A program made the translations under genes and the position numbers. Below are positions 9,042 through 18,377 of a stretch of 64,000 nucleotides of DNA, piece by piece. The notes under the pieces were generated by a model that ran no database searches, was not told where the DNA came from, and saw only the letters and a list, made by a program, of their open reading frames with translations. Position 1 is the first letter of the stretch. Every line of letters starts with the position of its first letter. The stretch comes from Flavobacterium nitrogenifigens (GTDB lineage Bacteria; Bacteroidota; Bacteroidia; Flavobacteriales; Flavobacteriaceae). The stretch covers positions 1 to 64,000 of the forward strand of contig NZ_QJRI01000180.1 of the NCBI RefSeq assembly GCF_003254565.1. The letters are read 5' to 3'.

Positions 9042-10775
9042 TTACCAGCCTGGATTTTGTTTTAATTCTACACCTTCGGCAGCGTATAAATTAATGTCAT
9101 TTGTTGGAATTGCACTTAAATAATTTTTTGGCGATACAAATAATCTTGACACACCAGCTGCATAAGGAATTACATATCCTTGCGCATTTACTTTTGTTTT
9201 AGAGTTGGTTCCTATTAAAGAAATTATTCTAGCTCCTAAGACAATATCTGGATTAGAATTGGTATCCAAATAATCTCCTTTTTTCCAACGCATAAGATCT
9301 TCTTTTCTCATTGTAGTCCAAGCCATAAACTCGATTCTGCGCTCACGGCGAATCTCCCATAAAATTGGATTAACAATTCCTGAAATTTGTTCTAATGCAG
9401 TTGTTCTTTGCGGATCATCTATCTGTACGCCATTAGCAGATGCATTTGCTCCATCTGTAGTCAAAGTTGCAATTCCAGCACGTGTACGAACTTTGTTAAG
9501 TGATAAATTTAAATCAGCCGTAGTGATTGTACCTAATTCTGCACATGCTTCAGCATAGTTCAAATAAACTTCGCTTAGTGTGAAAACTGGAGCATCAATT
9601 TGATTTTGTCCAATTGTGGTAACCTCTGTGCCTGTTGTAGCAGGATTATTATACAATTGGAATACATAACCTGTTATAGATGTTAAACCATTATAAGGTT
9701 TATCGGAGTAAGCGTAATCTGCTGTGCTGAAAGCTTTGGCAAATCTTGGATCTCTGTTAGCAAAAGTATTCTCGATAGTGTTATCTCCCAAATATTCTGC
9801 ATTACCAGTTTGTTTAATAGGCAATCCGTTAGTAGTTACATAGCTTTCTGCAGCAAATTTTGTTAATCCGTTTTGAACTGTAGATGTATTAGTGTAGGCT
9901 TGGATTCCATTTCCTAAAACACCTTTGATGTATCTTTTTGTTAAGATTACTTCAGAATTTCCTAATAATTCAACAGAGTTATAAAGTGATTTCCAATCTG
10001 TGTTTAATTTGTAAGAGCTGTTATTCATTACGGCTAAAGAGGCGTCTTTAGCTTTCTGAAGGTACGCATTTCCATTTTGAGCCAAATTGTATTTTCTGTA
10101 AGTACCTTCACCCAAACATACTCGGCTTAATAATGCATAAGCAGTATATTTATTTACAGTTACATTGTTATCATCAACATTTAGTAACAACGGAATTGCT
10201 TCTTCTAAGTCTTTAATTACATTGTCTATTACTTCTGCTCTAGATAAAGCAGGTTTGTAGACATTTGGATCGTTTTGAGCCAAATATTGGTCTGTATATG
10301 GCACATTTCCAAACTGTTGTGCCAAACGGAAATAAGTGTGAGCTCTAAAAAACTTAGCAACACCTATGTAGTGATTTTTCTTTGTCTGATCCATAGGAAC
10401 ATTTGGAACTCTTGCTAACATAAGATTGCAACGACGAATCAAAGTGTAATATTCATTCCAGTTTGAGTTAGTTGCATTTGGAGCTGTTGGGAAGTTTGTA
10501 AAAACGTTATTAGCTAGGTTGTCATCTATTAACCCAGTTCCTGCATGAAAGTAGAAGTCAGCTGTAGTACCTGCATTATTTCCATACCCGTTAAAGGTAT
10601 TGTAGTTCAACCAAGAGAATGTTTTTACGTTATTTTCTGAAGTCCAAAAATTGTCATCTGTAAAAACATCTTCAGGTGGTGTGTCCAAAAAATCTGAACA
10701 GCTAACTGTAACACTTGCAATAGCAAACAAGGCAACTGTTAGTTTTATCCTAGAGTTTGTTATATATTTTCTCAT
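9042..10775 (-). CDS. SusD/RagB-family nutrient-binding outer-membrane lipoprotein
   Basis: The protein has 577 residues with a lipobox ending at Cys26 (ASVTVSC) followed by SDFLD, a surface-export-like signal, so it should sit on the outer face of the outer membrane. The SusD signature FLDTPPEDVFTDDNFW follows. TPR-like segments FRAHTYFRLAQQFGNVPY near residue 143 and EVYLNYAEACAELG near 407 are typical, and the C-terminal part has the conserved IRRERRIEFMAW near 478. SusD proteins form the lid of SusC transporters and bind glycans. The gene starts 33 bases after susC ends. Context implies peptidoglycan-derived glycans or muropeptides as ligand, but sequence alone does not prove it. Confidence 0.95.
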   Translation of the reverse strand: MRKYITNSRIKLTVALFAIASVTVSCSDFLDTPPEDVFTDDNFWTSENNVKTFSWLNYNTFNGYGNNAGTTADFYFHAGTGLIDDNLANNVFTNFPTAPNATNSNWNEYYTLIRRCNLMLARVPNVPMDQTKKNHYIGVAKFFRAHTYFRLAQQFGNVPYTDQYLAQNDPNVYKPALSRAEVIDNVIKDLEEAIPLLLNVDDNNVTVNKYTAYALLSRVCLGEGTYRKYNLAQNGNAYLQKAKDASLAVMNNSSYKLNTDWKSLYNSVELLGNSEVILTKRYIKGVLGNGIQAYTNTSTVQNGLTKFAAESYVTTNGLPIKQTGNAEYLGDNTIENTFANRDPRFAKAFSTADYAYSDKPYNGLTSITGYVFQLYNNPATTGTEVTTIGQNQIDAPVFTLSEVYLNYAEACAELGTITTADLNLSLNKVRTRAGIATLTTDGANASANGVQIDDPQRTTALEQISGIVNPILWEIRRERRIEFMAWTTMRKEDLMRWKKGDYLDTNSNPDIVLGARIISLIGTNSKTKVNAQGYVIPYAAGVSRLFVSPKNYLSAIPTNDINLYAAEGVELKQNPGW

Positions 10776-10808
10776 TTTGATTAATTTTTTAAATTTTAAA
10801 TATCTTTT

Positions 10809-13800
10809 TTAGAAAGCAAGCTGAATACCAAATGATATCGTTTTAGAATAAGGGAAAGTTCTTCCCCATGCCGCTTCAGTTTCATTAATCTCAGGATCTA
10901 CTGGCAATTTACTGCTTTTCCAAGTTGCTAAGTTTAAGCCAGAAACGTACGGTCTAATTTTATCGATTCCGATTTTTTCGGTAATGCTTTTAGGAAAAGT
11001 ATATCCAATCGTTACTGATTTTAAACGTAAATAAGACATATCTAATAAATAACGTGACTGTGCCACAAAGTTGTTAGATCCAGGAGCATAAGTTCCAAAA
11101 GCATTAGCAGAATGTCCAGGGTACGGATTAGGGAAATACGCATCTGTGTTTTCTGGTGTCCAGTAATCATTCTGGTTTACATACATCGCATCTGTTCTAT
11201 TGTAGAATGGCAATACTAAATCAGAAGTTGCCCAGTATTCACGTTTACCAACTCCTTGAAAGAAGGCATCAATGTCAAATCCGTATAAAGCACTTCCTAA
11301 ACGAATACCATATTGGTAACGAGGAGTTGTATTACCAATAACTTTTAAATCTCCCGGTTTAAGAGCTGTTCCATCTCCTCTTGAGATTACACCATCTCCA
11401 TCTAAATCTTTATACATTACATCTCCAGCGCCAAATTTAAAAGCACCTGTTCTAATGTTTTTATAATCAACACCATTTACGATTAATCCAGTTGCATCAA
11501 TTTGATCTGTAGTTTGAATCAAACGATCTGTTTCTAATCCCCAGATTTCACCCAATTTTTGACCTGCATAAAAAGATGAAGTAGAGATCAGTTTAGCAGA
11601 GTTGTTCCATTCTGTTACTTCAGTAGTATTGTCTGAAAGGGTAAGATCTGCATAAACGCTAATGTTTTGGTTTATTTGTTTGTTAAAGTTAAGAGCAAGC
11701 TCCCAACCTTTTGTTCTTAAATTTCCTGAGTTTGTATTGGCAGCAGCCTGACCAAATGAGCCTGGAAGTGTTTTACCTGGAGCCAACATTCCTTTGGTGT
11801 CTCTCTGATAATAGTCAAAAGTTAATCCAAGCATATTGAAGATACGAATATCGATACCAATATCCTGAGTAGTTACTTTTTCCCAAGTTAAATTTGGATC
11901 AACATTTGATGGCTGATTCACAGTAGGAGGAATGGTTGAACCACTTCCTATCCAATAAGGGTTAGGGTTAGTAGTAACATTAGTCATAACAGGTAAAAAG
12001 GCATTGTTCGCAATATTCTGATTTCCAATTGAACCAACAGATCCTCTAATTTTCAAATCATTTAACCAGCTTTTTGTACCTTCCATGAAAGCTTCTTCCG
12101 AAATTCTGTATCCAACAGAAGCAGAAGGGAAGAATCCCCATTGCTCATTTGTAGGGAATTTTGACGAACCGTCATAACGTCCGTTTACTTCCAAAAGATA
12201 TTTTCCTTTGTAGTCATAATTCACACGTGCAAAGAATCCAGCAATAGCGTATCTTGATAAACCAGGATTTAAGATGTCATTAGCCACAAGAGGAGCAGTA
12301 AATTGATCACCAATAGCTAGATTAAACTCTGGTTTGGTTTTGTCTAAAAGTGTATTTCTACGAGCATAGGTTCTTTCTTGATCGTACCACTCAGTGTTTA
12401 AACCTCCTAATACTTTAAAGTTATGGTTTTCACCTAATGTTTTGGTATAATTTGCATAAATATTGGCTACATTTCTAGTGTAAGATGTTTTGGCTTGCGC
12501 AACAAAATCGTTTCCAGTTTCCATAGATGTCGGTTTGCCCGCAACTAAGTCTGCAGCACTTGTCCACCAGTCCCAAAGTGGCACTTGACCACCATTCATT
12601 TTAAGGCTTGAAAAATTTGAATTGATACTGTATTCTCCAATAAGATTAAAGTCTTTTGTAATTTGAGCAGTAAGTTTTCCGCTTATCCTCATATCATTTG
12701 ACTTATTTTCATTTTGAGATGCGTTTGCCATATAACCTGGCGCATGTCTGAAATAGGTACCATTGTAAGTACCATAAGGGAAGTAAGAACCCCAACGCAT
12801 GTAGTATCCAAAATATCCATTTCCAGCCGTATCAACACCATTGTTATAGTAGTTAAAAGGAGAATTATATTCTTGGAAAGTTCCCAATACTTTAAAATCT
12901 CCAGTAAGCCAATTTGTTAATTGAGTAGTCATACCCATATTAAGACTGAATCTTTGATTGGTTTCGGTATTAATTTTCATTACACCATCTTGATTAGCAA
13001 GACCTAACGAAACAATAAACGAACTTTTTTCTCCCAAAGAACCTTGAGCTGATAAATTATGAAGCGTTTGTATAGAATTCTTTTTTAGCATTTCATCATG
13101 CGGATTCCAGATTCTATAAAAATATTCTCTACCTCCAATCACGTCAAAATCCTCTCCTAAAATCATGTTTTTATTATTAGGATCTCTTGTTGCAGCATAT
13201 TTTTCCTTCCAGTTAATAATACCTGGCAATAACGTTTTGTAGTTCATACCAAAAGACTCTGGATTGGCATTGCCCGCTCTAGCTTGTGCCTCGATCATTG
13301 CAGGAAGCTCTAGTGTAGGATCATTAAATTGAATCAAAGAAATTGGGTTGCTAATACCAGTATTTACGCTATAAGCAAATCGTACTTTGCCTTTTGCATT
13401 TTTACCGCTTTTAGTGGTAACTAATATAACTCCAAATGCTGCACGTGCACCATAAATAGAAGCAGAGGCTGCATCTTTAAGGACAGACATCGATTCTACA
13501 TCTTCTGCATTTAATAAAGAAAGGTCACCTGGAACACCATCAACTAAAATAAGTGGCGATCCTGAAACTTCTCCGTTTACAATAGTTCCTGCTCCACGAA
13601 TATTAATTTTTGATTGTTTACCGATACTACCAGAATTATAAGTAATATTAAGTCCTGGAGTAGTTCCCTGTAAACCTTTTGTAATATCTGTAACAGGAAT
13701 GCTTCCTAAAGCTTTTTTAACATCAACTTTAGCAACTGCACCAGTAAGATTTGCTTTCTTTTGTGAAGAGAATCCCACTACAACTACTTCATCTAACTTT

Positions 13801-14093
13801 GCAGCACTTTCTGACATATCAATGTTGATTTTCTGCTGTCCTTCAACTTTTACTACTGCAGTTTCAAAACCCATGTAGCTAAAGCTAAGGCTTCGTCCAG
13901 GAGCAACACTAATGCTGTAGTTTCCATCAAAATCTGTAGTTGTGCCATTTGATGTTCCTTGAATAAGGACACTAACTCCAGGAAGAGGAAAGCCATCCTT
14001 CTTGTTTTTTACAGTTCCAGTAACCGTTTTTGCTTGTCCAAATGCTGCTTGAATGCACAAAAACAACACTGAAATAAAGAGTAATTTTTTCAT
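10809..14093 (-). CDS. SusC/RagA-family TonB-linked outer-membrane transporter
   Basis: The protein has 1094 residues: a signal peptide (about 1-20), a carboxypeptidase-regulatory-like domain (about 23-100, VTGTVKNKKDGFPLPGVSV...), then the SusC plug signature near LDEVVVVGFSSQKKANLTGA, then a long beta-barrel ending in GIQLAF with the terminal aromatic residue typical of outer-membrane barrels. It imports oligomers captured by the adjacent SusD using TonB energy. It is the first gene of the leftward arm and diverges from the DeoR regulator. A TATATTTG promoter box lies 33-40 bases upstream, with an ACGCAA-type box beside it. Confidence 0.95.
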   Translation of the reverse strand: MKKLLFISVLFLCIQAAFGQAKTVTGTVKNKKDGFPLPGVSVLIQGTSNGTTTDFDGNYSISVAPGRSLSFSYMGFETAVVKVEGQQKINIDMSESAAKLDEVVVVGFSSQKKANLTGAVAKVDVKKALGSIPVTDITKGLQGTTPGLNITYNSGSIGKQSKINIRGAGTIVNGEVSGSPLILVDGVPGDLSLLNAEDVESMSVLKDAASASIYGARAAFGVILVTTKSGKNAKGKVRFAYSVNTGISNPISLIQFNDPTLELPAMIEAQARAGNANPESFGMNYKTLLPGIINWKEKYAATRDPNNKNMILGEDFDVIGGREYFYRIWNPHDEMLKKNSIQTLHNLSAQGSLGEKSSFIVSLGLANQDGVMKINTETNQRFSLNMGMTTQLTNWLTGDFKVLGTFQEYNSPFNYYNNGVDTAGNGYFGYYMRWGSYFPYGTYNGTYFRHAPGYMANASQNENKSNDMRISGKLTAQITKDFNLIGEYSINSNFSSLKMNGGQVPLWDWWTSAADLVAGKPTSMETGNDFVAQAKTSYTRNVANIYANYTKTLGENHNFKVLGGLNTEWYDQERTYARRNTLLDKTKPEFNLAIGDQFTAPLVANDILNPGLSRYAIAGFFARVNYDYKGKYLLEVNGRYDGSSKFPTNEQWGFFPSASVGYRISEEAFMEGTKSWLNDLKIRGSVGSIGNQNIANNAFLPVMTNVTTNPNPYWIGSGSTIPPTVNQPSNVDPNLTWEKVTTQDIGIDIRIFNMLGLTFDYYQRDTKGMLAPGKTLPGSFGQAAANTNSGNLRTKGWELALNFNKQINQNISVYADLTLSDNTTEVTEWNNSAKLISTSSFYAGQKLGEIWGLETDRLIQTTDQIDATGLIVNGVDYKNIRTGAFKFGAGDVMYKDLDGDGVISRGDGTALKPGDLKVIGNTTPRYQYGIRLGSALYGFDIDAFFQGVGKREYWATSDLVLPFYNRTDAMYVNQNDYWTPENTDAYFPNPYPGHSANAFGTYAPGSNNFVAQSRYLLDMSYLRLKSVTIGYTFPKSITEKIGIDKIRPYVSGLNLATWKSSKLPVDPEINETEAAWGRTFPYSKTISFGIQLAF

Positions 14094-14125
14094 GATTAAT
14101 CTGGTTTTTTATGGTTGTTGTTGAG

Positions 14126-14133
14126 CAAATATA
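14126..14133 (-). promoter_or_regulatory. Promoter -7 box of susC
   Basis: The reverse strand reads TATATTTG, an exact match to the Bacteroidota -7 consensus TAnnTTTG, 32 bases before the susC start. No convincing TTG -33 box is visible at the right distance. A TTGCGT box at 14142-14147 lies between the expected -33 and -7 positions, where a repressor could block it. Confidence 0.55.
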
Positions 14134-14141
14134 TCTATTTA

Positions 14142-14208
14142 TTGCGTATAAATGCATTATTTACTGTTTTTTTTCGAAAAAAATTTTGAAAAACGCAAAA
14201 AAACGCAA
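14142..14208. promoter_or_regulatory. Candidate DeoR operator region in the susC-deoR divergent spacer
   Basis: The hexamer ACGCAA occurs twice in tandem exactly 10 bases apart (14193-14198 and 14203-14208), and its complement TTGCGT lies at 14142-14147 next to the susC -7 box. A near match, TTGCGA (14315-14320), overlaps the deoR -7 box. The same 10-base spacing recurs after deoR at 15119-15134. One-turn spacing of identical half-sites suggests a protein binding site; assigning it to the adjacent DeoR regulator is inference. Confidence 0.5.
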
Positions 14209-14309
14209 GTTTTAAGGAAAAAATATTTATTGAATTTATTTTAAGAACCTTGTAGATGCATGATTTTGCAGTTTTTAGACTCTTTTCTGATATGGAATGA
14301 AATATTTGA

Positions 14310-14317
14310 TATATTTG
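14310..14317 (+). promoter_or_regulatory. Promoter -7 box of the DeoR-family gene
   Basis: TATATTTG matches the Bacteroidota -7 consensus and lies 27 bases before the start codon at 14345. No clear TTG -33 box is visible. Confidence 0.5.
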
Positions 14318-14344
14318 CGATGAACTTTAACTTTTAAAAAAAAT

Positions 14345-15094
14345 ATGCTGAAGGCCGAAAGACATAAATACATAATGACTAAACTTATTGAAGACCAAAA
14401 AGTTGTTACCACAGATTTAGCTTTGGCTCTCGATTTGTCTGAAGATACCATAAGAAGAGATTTGAATGAATTGGATAGTAAAAAGCTGTTAGAGAAAGTA
14501 TATGGCGGCGCGGTTCAGGTTAAAGAAAAATCCGCAAATGTCTTTGATATTGCAATAACGGCAGAAGAACAGAAGAAACAAATCGTAACAAAAGCATTGT
14601 CTCTTCTTCATGACGATCAGGTTATTATAATGAGTGGAGGAAGCACCAATCTGGTTTTTGCAAAGTTAATTCCAGCCGATTTGAAAGCTACAATATATAC
14701 GTATAGTTTACCGATAGCCATGCAGTTGTCTCAGCACCCCAATATCGATTTGATTTTTATTGGTGGAAAAATGCAGAAAAACGCAATGGTAACTATTGGT
14801 ATGGATGTGATTCAGGTGGTGTCAAAAATTAAAGCCGATATTTGTTTCATTGGTGCCAGCAGCATTAATATCAAGCAAGGCCTTACAGAAGTAGGTTACG
14901 AAATCTCAATTGTCAAAAAAGCAATGATAGAAGCTTCTGATAGAGTGGTTTCAATGTTTGCCTCAAATAAATTAAATACCAAAATGCCTCATGGTGTATG
15001 TGATCTTACGCAATTGGATACGATTGTAACAGAATTAGATCCAGAAGATGAAAAACTAGATGAATATAGAAAATCTGGAGTCTTTATCTTATAA
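14345..15094 (+). CDS. DeoR-family transcriptional regulator
   Basis: The protein has 249 residues. An N-terminal winged helix-turn-helix (about 6-60) carries the family signature around TTDLALALDLSEDTIRRDL. The C-terminal DeoR sensor domain (about 75-230) has the sugar-phosphate-binding motif MSGGSTNLVFAKLI and the GxxGI-like FIGASSINIKQGLTEVG. DeoR proteins usually repress sugar catabolic genes until a phosphorylated sugar binds. Lying between the susC arm and the dehydrogenase arm, it most likely controls both, with a MurNAc/GlcNAc phosphate as plausible effector. Tandem ACGCAA boxes on both sides of the gene are candidate operators and would also allow autoregulation. Confidence 0.92.
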   Translation: MLKAERHKYIMTKLIEDQKVVTTDLALALDLSEDTIRRDLNELDSKKLLEKVYGGAVQVKEKSANVFDIAITAEEQKKQIVTKALSLLHDDQVIIMSGGSTNLVFAKLIPADLKATIYTYSLPIAMQLSQHPNIDLIFIGGKMQKNAMVTIGMDVIQVVSKIKADICFIGASSINIKQGLTEVGYEISIVKKAMIEASDRVVSMFASNKLNTKMPHGVCDLTQLDTIVTELDPEDEKLDEYRKSGVFIL

Positions 15095-15118
15095 CGTTAA
15101 ACTTAGTTAGTATATTTT

Positions 15119-15165
15119 TTGCGTTTTGTTGCGTTATTTTAATTTTATTATGTTAAAAAACGCAA
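15119..15165. promoter_or_regulatory. Candidate DeoR operator upstream of the dehydrogenase gene
   Basis: TTGCGT occurs at 15119-15124 and 15129-15134, exactly 10 bases apart, and the complement ACGCAA at 15160-15165. This mirrors the arrangement at 14142-14208. The third box ends 28 bases before a TATATTTG -7 box, so a bound repressor would cover the promoter. Confidence 0.5.
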
Positions 15166-15193
15166 AATAATGTATTTGTATGCTTTTTGTATC

Positions 15194-15201
15194 TATATTT
15201 G
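15194..15201 (+). promoter_or_regulatory. Promoter -7 box before the D-lactate-type dehydrogenase
   Basis: TATATTTG matches TAnnTTTG. A TTTG at 15175-15178 is a possible -33 element, but its spacing is short (15 bases). Confidence 0.45.
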
Positions 15202-15424
15202 TTAAAACTAATTTTATTAGTCAGATATATTTATGAAAATCATTCCTTCGTCTATTTGCCCCTTTTTAGGTGCATTTGAAGAAGTTCAGAGCTTCCAAGA
15301 GGAACTTTAATAAATATTGAATTCTAATAAAATTTAGAATGTATTGTTTTTTGCCGAATAGCTTTTAAGCGAAGTGCAGAAATAAAATATGTATTAAAGA
15401 ACCAAAAGCAACAGAACCAATTAA

Positions 15425-18340
15425 ATGTCCGATTCTCTCCAATTACAAGAATTAGAAACCTCCTTAGAAGGAAACCTTTTTTATGATGACCTTCATAAAA
15501 AAATATACGCCACAGATGCCTCTGCTTATAGAATTATGCCGCTTGCTGTGGCTATTCCAAAATCAGAGAATGATATTATAAATATTATCCGGTTTGCTTC
15601 AAAAAATAAAATTTCTATAACGCCAAGAACAGCTGGAACTTCACTTGCAGGTCAAACTGTTGGAAGCGGAATTATTGTAGATGTCTCTAAGCATTTTAAT
15701 AAAATTGTTTCTTTTGATCCTAAACAGAAAACCATAACCGTTCAGCCTGGAGTAATTCGCGATGAATTGAATTTATATTTAAAACCACACGGGCTGTTTT
15801 TTGCTCCAACTACATCAACAACCAATAGATGTATGATTGGCGGAATGGTCGGAAATAATTCCTCAGGAACAACTTCGATTCGCTACGGTGTTACCCGAGA
15901 CAAAATTGTAGAAATAAAAGCCGTTTTAAGTGACGGAACTACAGCAGTATTTAAAGATTTAACTTCTGATGAATTTATCGAGAAAACAAAAGGCGATTCT
16001 TTAGAAAATAAAATCTACAAAACGATTTACGAAGAACTTTCAAATAAAGAAAATCAGGAAGAAATCTTAAGAGAATTTCCAAAACCAGAAATTCACAGAC
16101 GAAATACAGGTTATGCGATTGATGTTCTACTAAAATCGAAACTTTTTTCGGGAACAGAAGATACCATCAATTTAGGAAAACTCCTTTGCGGAAGTGAAGG
16201 AACTTTGGCATTTACTACAGAAATCACTCTAAAAGTAGATGATTTGCCGCCAGTAAACAATATTATGGTGGTAGCGCATTTTCATACCATTCAGGAAAGT
16301 TTGGAAGCCGTTGTCACTGCAATGAAACATCATTTGTACACCTGCGAAATGATGGATGATACGATATTGGATTGTACTAAAACTAATAGGGAGCAGGCTA
16401 AAAACCGATTTTTTATTGTGGGCGAACCAAAAGCAGTTATTATGCTTGAAGTTGGATCGCATATTAGTATGGAAGATGCCGAACTGCAAGCCGATGCATT
16501 AATTAAGGATCTTGAAAATAATGGTTTTGGATATGCGTTGCCAAAGATTTACGGAGCCGATATTGACAAAGTAAATGAGGTAAGAAAAGCAGGTCTTGGA
16601 CTTTTAGGAAGCATTGTGGGCGACGATAAAGCAGCTGATTCTATTGAAGATACAGCGGTTGAATTGAGCGATCTTCCAAATTATATTGCCGATTTTGCAG
16701 CGATGATGGAAAGGCACGGACAAAGTGCGATTTATTATGCTCATGCTGGAGCGGGAGAGCTGCATTTGCGTCCGAAGATAAATTTGAAGACAAAAGAAGG
16801 TTTGCATCAATTCAGAAATTTATCTACTGAAGTAGCGCATTTGGTGAAAAAATATAGAGGTTCGTTGAGCGGTGAACATGGCGATGGAATTCTGCGTGGA
16901 GAGTTTTTGCCGTTTATGATTGGCGATAAAAATTACGAACTGCTGAAACGAGTAAAAAAAGCATTTGATCCAAATACCATTTTGAATGTTGGAAAAATCG
17001 TAAACGCTTCGAAAATGGATGAAAATCTTCGTTTTGAAGCGGGAAGAATTGAACCTGAAATAAAAACAATTCAGGATTTCTCGGATAGTTTGGGGGTTTT
17101 GCGTGCCGCAGAAAAATGCAACGGTTCGGGCGATTGCCGTAAAATGCCTTCGGCAGGCGGAACTCTTTGTCCAAGTTATCGTGCGACAAGAAATGAAAAA
17201 GATACAACACGTGCACGTGCGAATGCTTTACGAGAATATCTGACGAATTCTGAAAAAGAAAATAAATTCGATCACGAAGAATTATATGAGGTTTTTGAAT
17301 TATGCGTAAGCTGTAAAGCTTGCGCGAGCGAATGTCCAAGTAATGTTGATGTAGCGACTTTAAAAACGGAATTTTTATACCAATACCAAAAAGCAAACGG
17401 GTTTTCTTTCCGAAATAAAATTTTTGCTTTCAATTCAAAATTAAATGAATTGGGAAGCATTGCGCCATCAATTACCAATTGGGCATCCAATCTTTCATTC
17501 GTTAAAAAGCGTATGGGAATTGCGCCAGAAAGACAAGTGCCTTTATTGGCTCCAAAGACATTTAGAAAATGGTACGAAAAGAATAAAAAACGTAACATAA
17601 ACAGCTCTTTTGAGAATGGCAGTGTTTATCTCTTCTGCGATGAATTTACCAATTATTATGATGTTTCAGTCGGAATCGACGCGTACGAACTCTTAACAGA
17701 ATTAGGTTACAGAGTAATTGTAATCGATCATGAAGAAAGCGGAAGAGCTTTTATCTCAAAAGGCTTTTTGGAAGAAGCGCAGGAAATCGCGAACAAAAAT
17801 GTCAATACTTTTAAAAATATAATTTCTGAAAACACGCCTTTAATCGGAATCGAACCTTCAGCCATATTGACTTTTAGAGATGAATATATCCGATTGGCTG
17901 CAGATAAGGAAAGTGCTGAAAAATTAGCCAAAAATACTTTTACAGTCGAAGAGTTTTTCAAAAGAGAAATTGCAAACGGAAAAATTCACGCAGATCAATT
18001 TTCTGAAAAAGAGAAAAATATCAAAATTCATGGGCATTGCCATCAAAAATCATTGAGCTCAGTTGAAGCTTCGTTTGCGATGCTGAATGTTCCAAAAAAC
18101 AATACAGTTACAATTTATAATTCTGGCTGTTGCGGAATGGCGGGTTCATTTGGCTATGAAAAAGAACATTACGAAATCAGTATGAAAATGGGAGAAGATA
18201 CTTTGTTTCCGAAAATCAGGGCAACAGAATCATCAACCGAAATCGCAGCTGCAGGAACAAGTTGCCGCCACCAGATTTTTGACGGAACCAGCAGAAAGGC
18301 TTTACATCCCGTGACTATTTTAAAAGATTGTCTGAAATAA
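15425..18340 (+). CDS. FAD/Fe-S D-2-hydroxyacid dehydrogenase (YdiJ/D-lactate dehydrogenase type)
   Basis: The protein has 971 residues. An FAD-binding type 4 domain (about 35-240) contains PRTAGTSLAGQTVGSGIIVD and a GGMVGNNSSGTTSIRYG loop, followed by an FAD-oxidase C-terminal domain (about 270-530) with HAGAGELHLRP and GEHGDGILRGEF. Cysteine clusters start at Cys565 (CNGSGDCRK...C) and Cys627 (CVSCKACASECP) for 4Fe-4S centres, then a CCG domain with HGHCHQKSL and GCCGMAG (about 901). It resembles E. coli YdiJ (about 1018 residues), which oxidises D-2-hydroxyacids and passes electrons to the respiratory chain. Beside MurQ, D-lactate from MurNAc-6-phosphate is the natural substrate, by inference. 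An esterase gene follows after 37 bases. Confidence 0.9.
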   Translation: MSDSLQLQELETSLEGNLFYDDLHKKIYATDASAYRIMPLAVAIPKSENDIINIIRFASKNKISITPRTAGTSLAGQTVGSGIIVDVSKHFNKIVSFDPKQKTITVQPGVIRDELNLYLKPHGLFFAPTTSTTNRCMIGGMVGNNSSGTTSIRYGVTRDKIVEIKAVLSDGTTAVFKDLTSDEFIEKTKGDSLENKIYKTIYEELSNKENQEEILREFPKPEIHRRNTGYAIDVLLKSKLFSGTEDTINLGKLLCGSEGTLAFTTEITLKVDDLPPVNNIMVVAHFHTIQESLEAVVTAMKHHLYTCEMMDDTILDCTKTNREQAKNRFFIVGEPKAVIMLEVGSHISMEDAELQADALIKDLENNGFGYALPKIYGADIDKVNEVRKAGLGLLGSIVGDDKAADSIEDTAVELSDLPNYIADFAAMMERHGQSAIYYAHAGAGELHLRPKINLKTKEGLHQFRNLSTEVAHLVKKYRGSLSGEHGDGILRGEFLPFMIGDKNYELLKRVKKAFDPNTILNVGKIVNASKMDENLRFEAGRIEPEIKTIQDFSDSLGVLRAAEKCNGSGDCRKMPSAGGTLCPSYRATRNEKDTTRARANALREYLTNSEKENKFDHEELYEVFELCVSCKACASECPSNVDVATLKTEFLYQYQKANGFSFRNKIFAFNSKLNELGSIAPSITNWASNLSFVKKRMGIAPERQVPLLAPKTFRKWYEKNKKRNINSSFENGSVYLFCDEFTNYYDVSVGIDAYELLTELGYRVIVIDHEESGRAFISKGFLEEAQEIANKNVNTFKNIISENTPLIGIEPSAILTFRDEYIRLAADKESAEKLAKNTFTVEEFFKREIANGKIHADQFSEKEKNIKIHGHCHQKSLSSVEASFAMLNVPKNNTVTIYNSGCCGMAGSFGYEKEHYEISMKMGEDTLFPKIRATESSTEIAAAGTSCRHQIFDGTSRKALHPVTILKDCLK

Positions 18341-18377
18341 TTTTGAGTTTTACTCATGCTCTTCAAAAACATCAATT

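Larger units (their letters stand above)
15095..15424 (+). other. Regulatory spacer between deoR and the dehydrogenase gene
   Basis: This 330-base spacer has no gene. It holds the ACGCAA-type boxes (15119-15165) and a TATATTTG -7 box (15194-15201). The -7 box implies a leader of more than 200 bases before the start codon at 15425. I see no recognisable riboswitch in that leader. Confidence 0.5.

Noticed and set aside
16914..17396. 160-residue open frame antisense to the FAD/Fe-S dehydrogenase
   Set aside because: It lies wholly inside a well-supported gene on the other strand, has no recognisable domain, and its composition fits a frame shadow.
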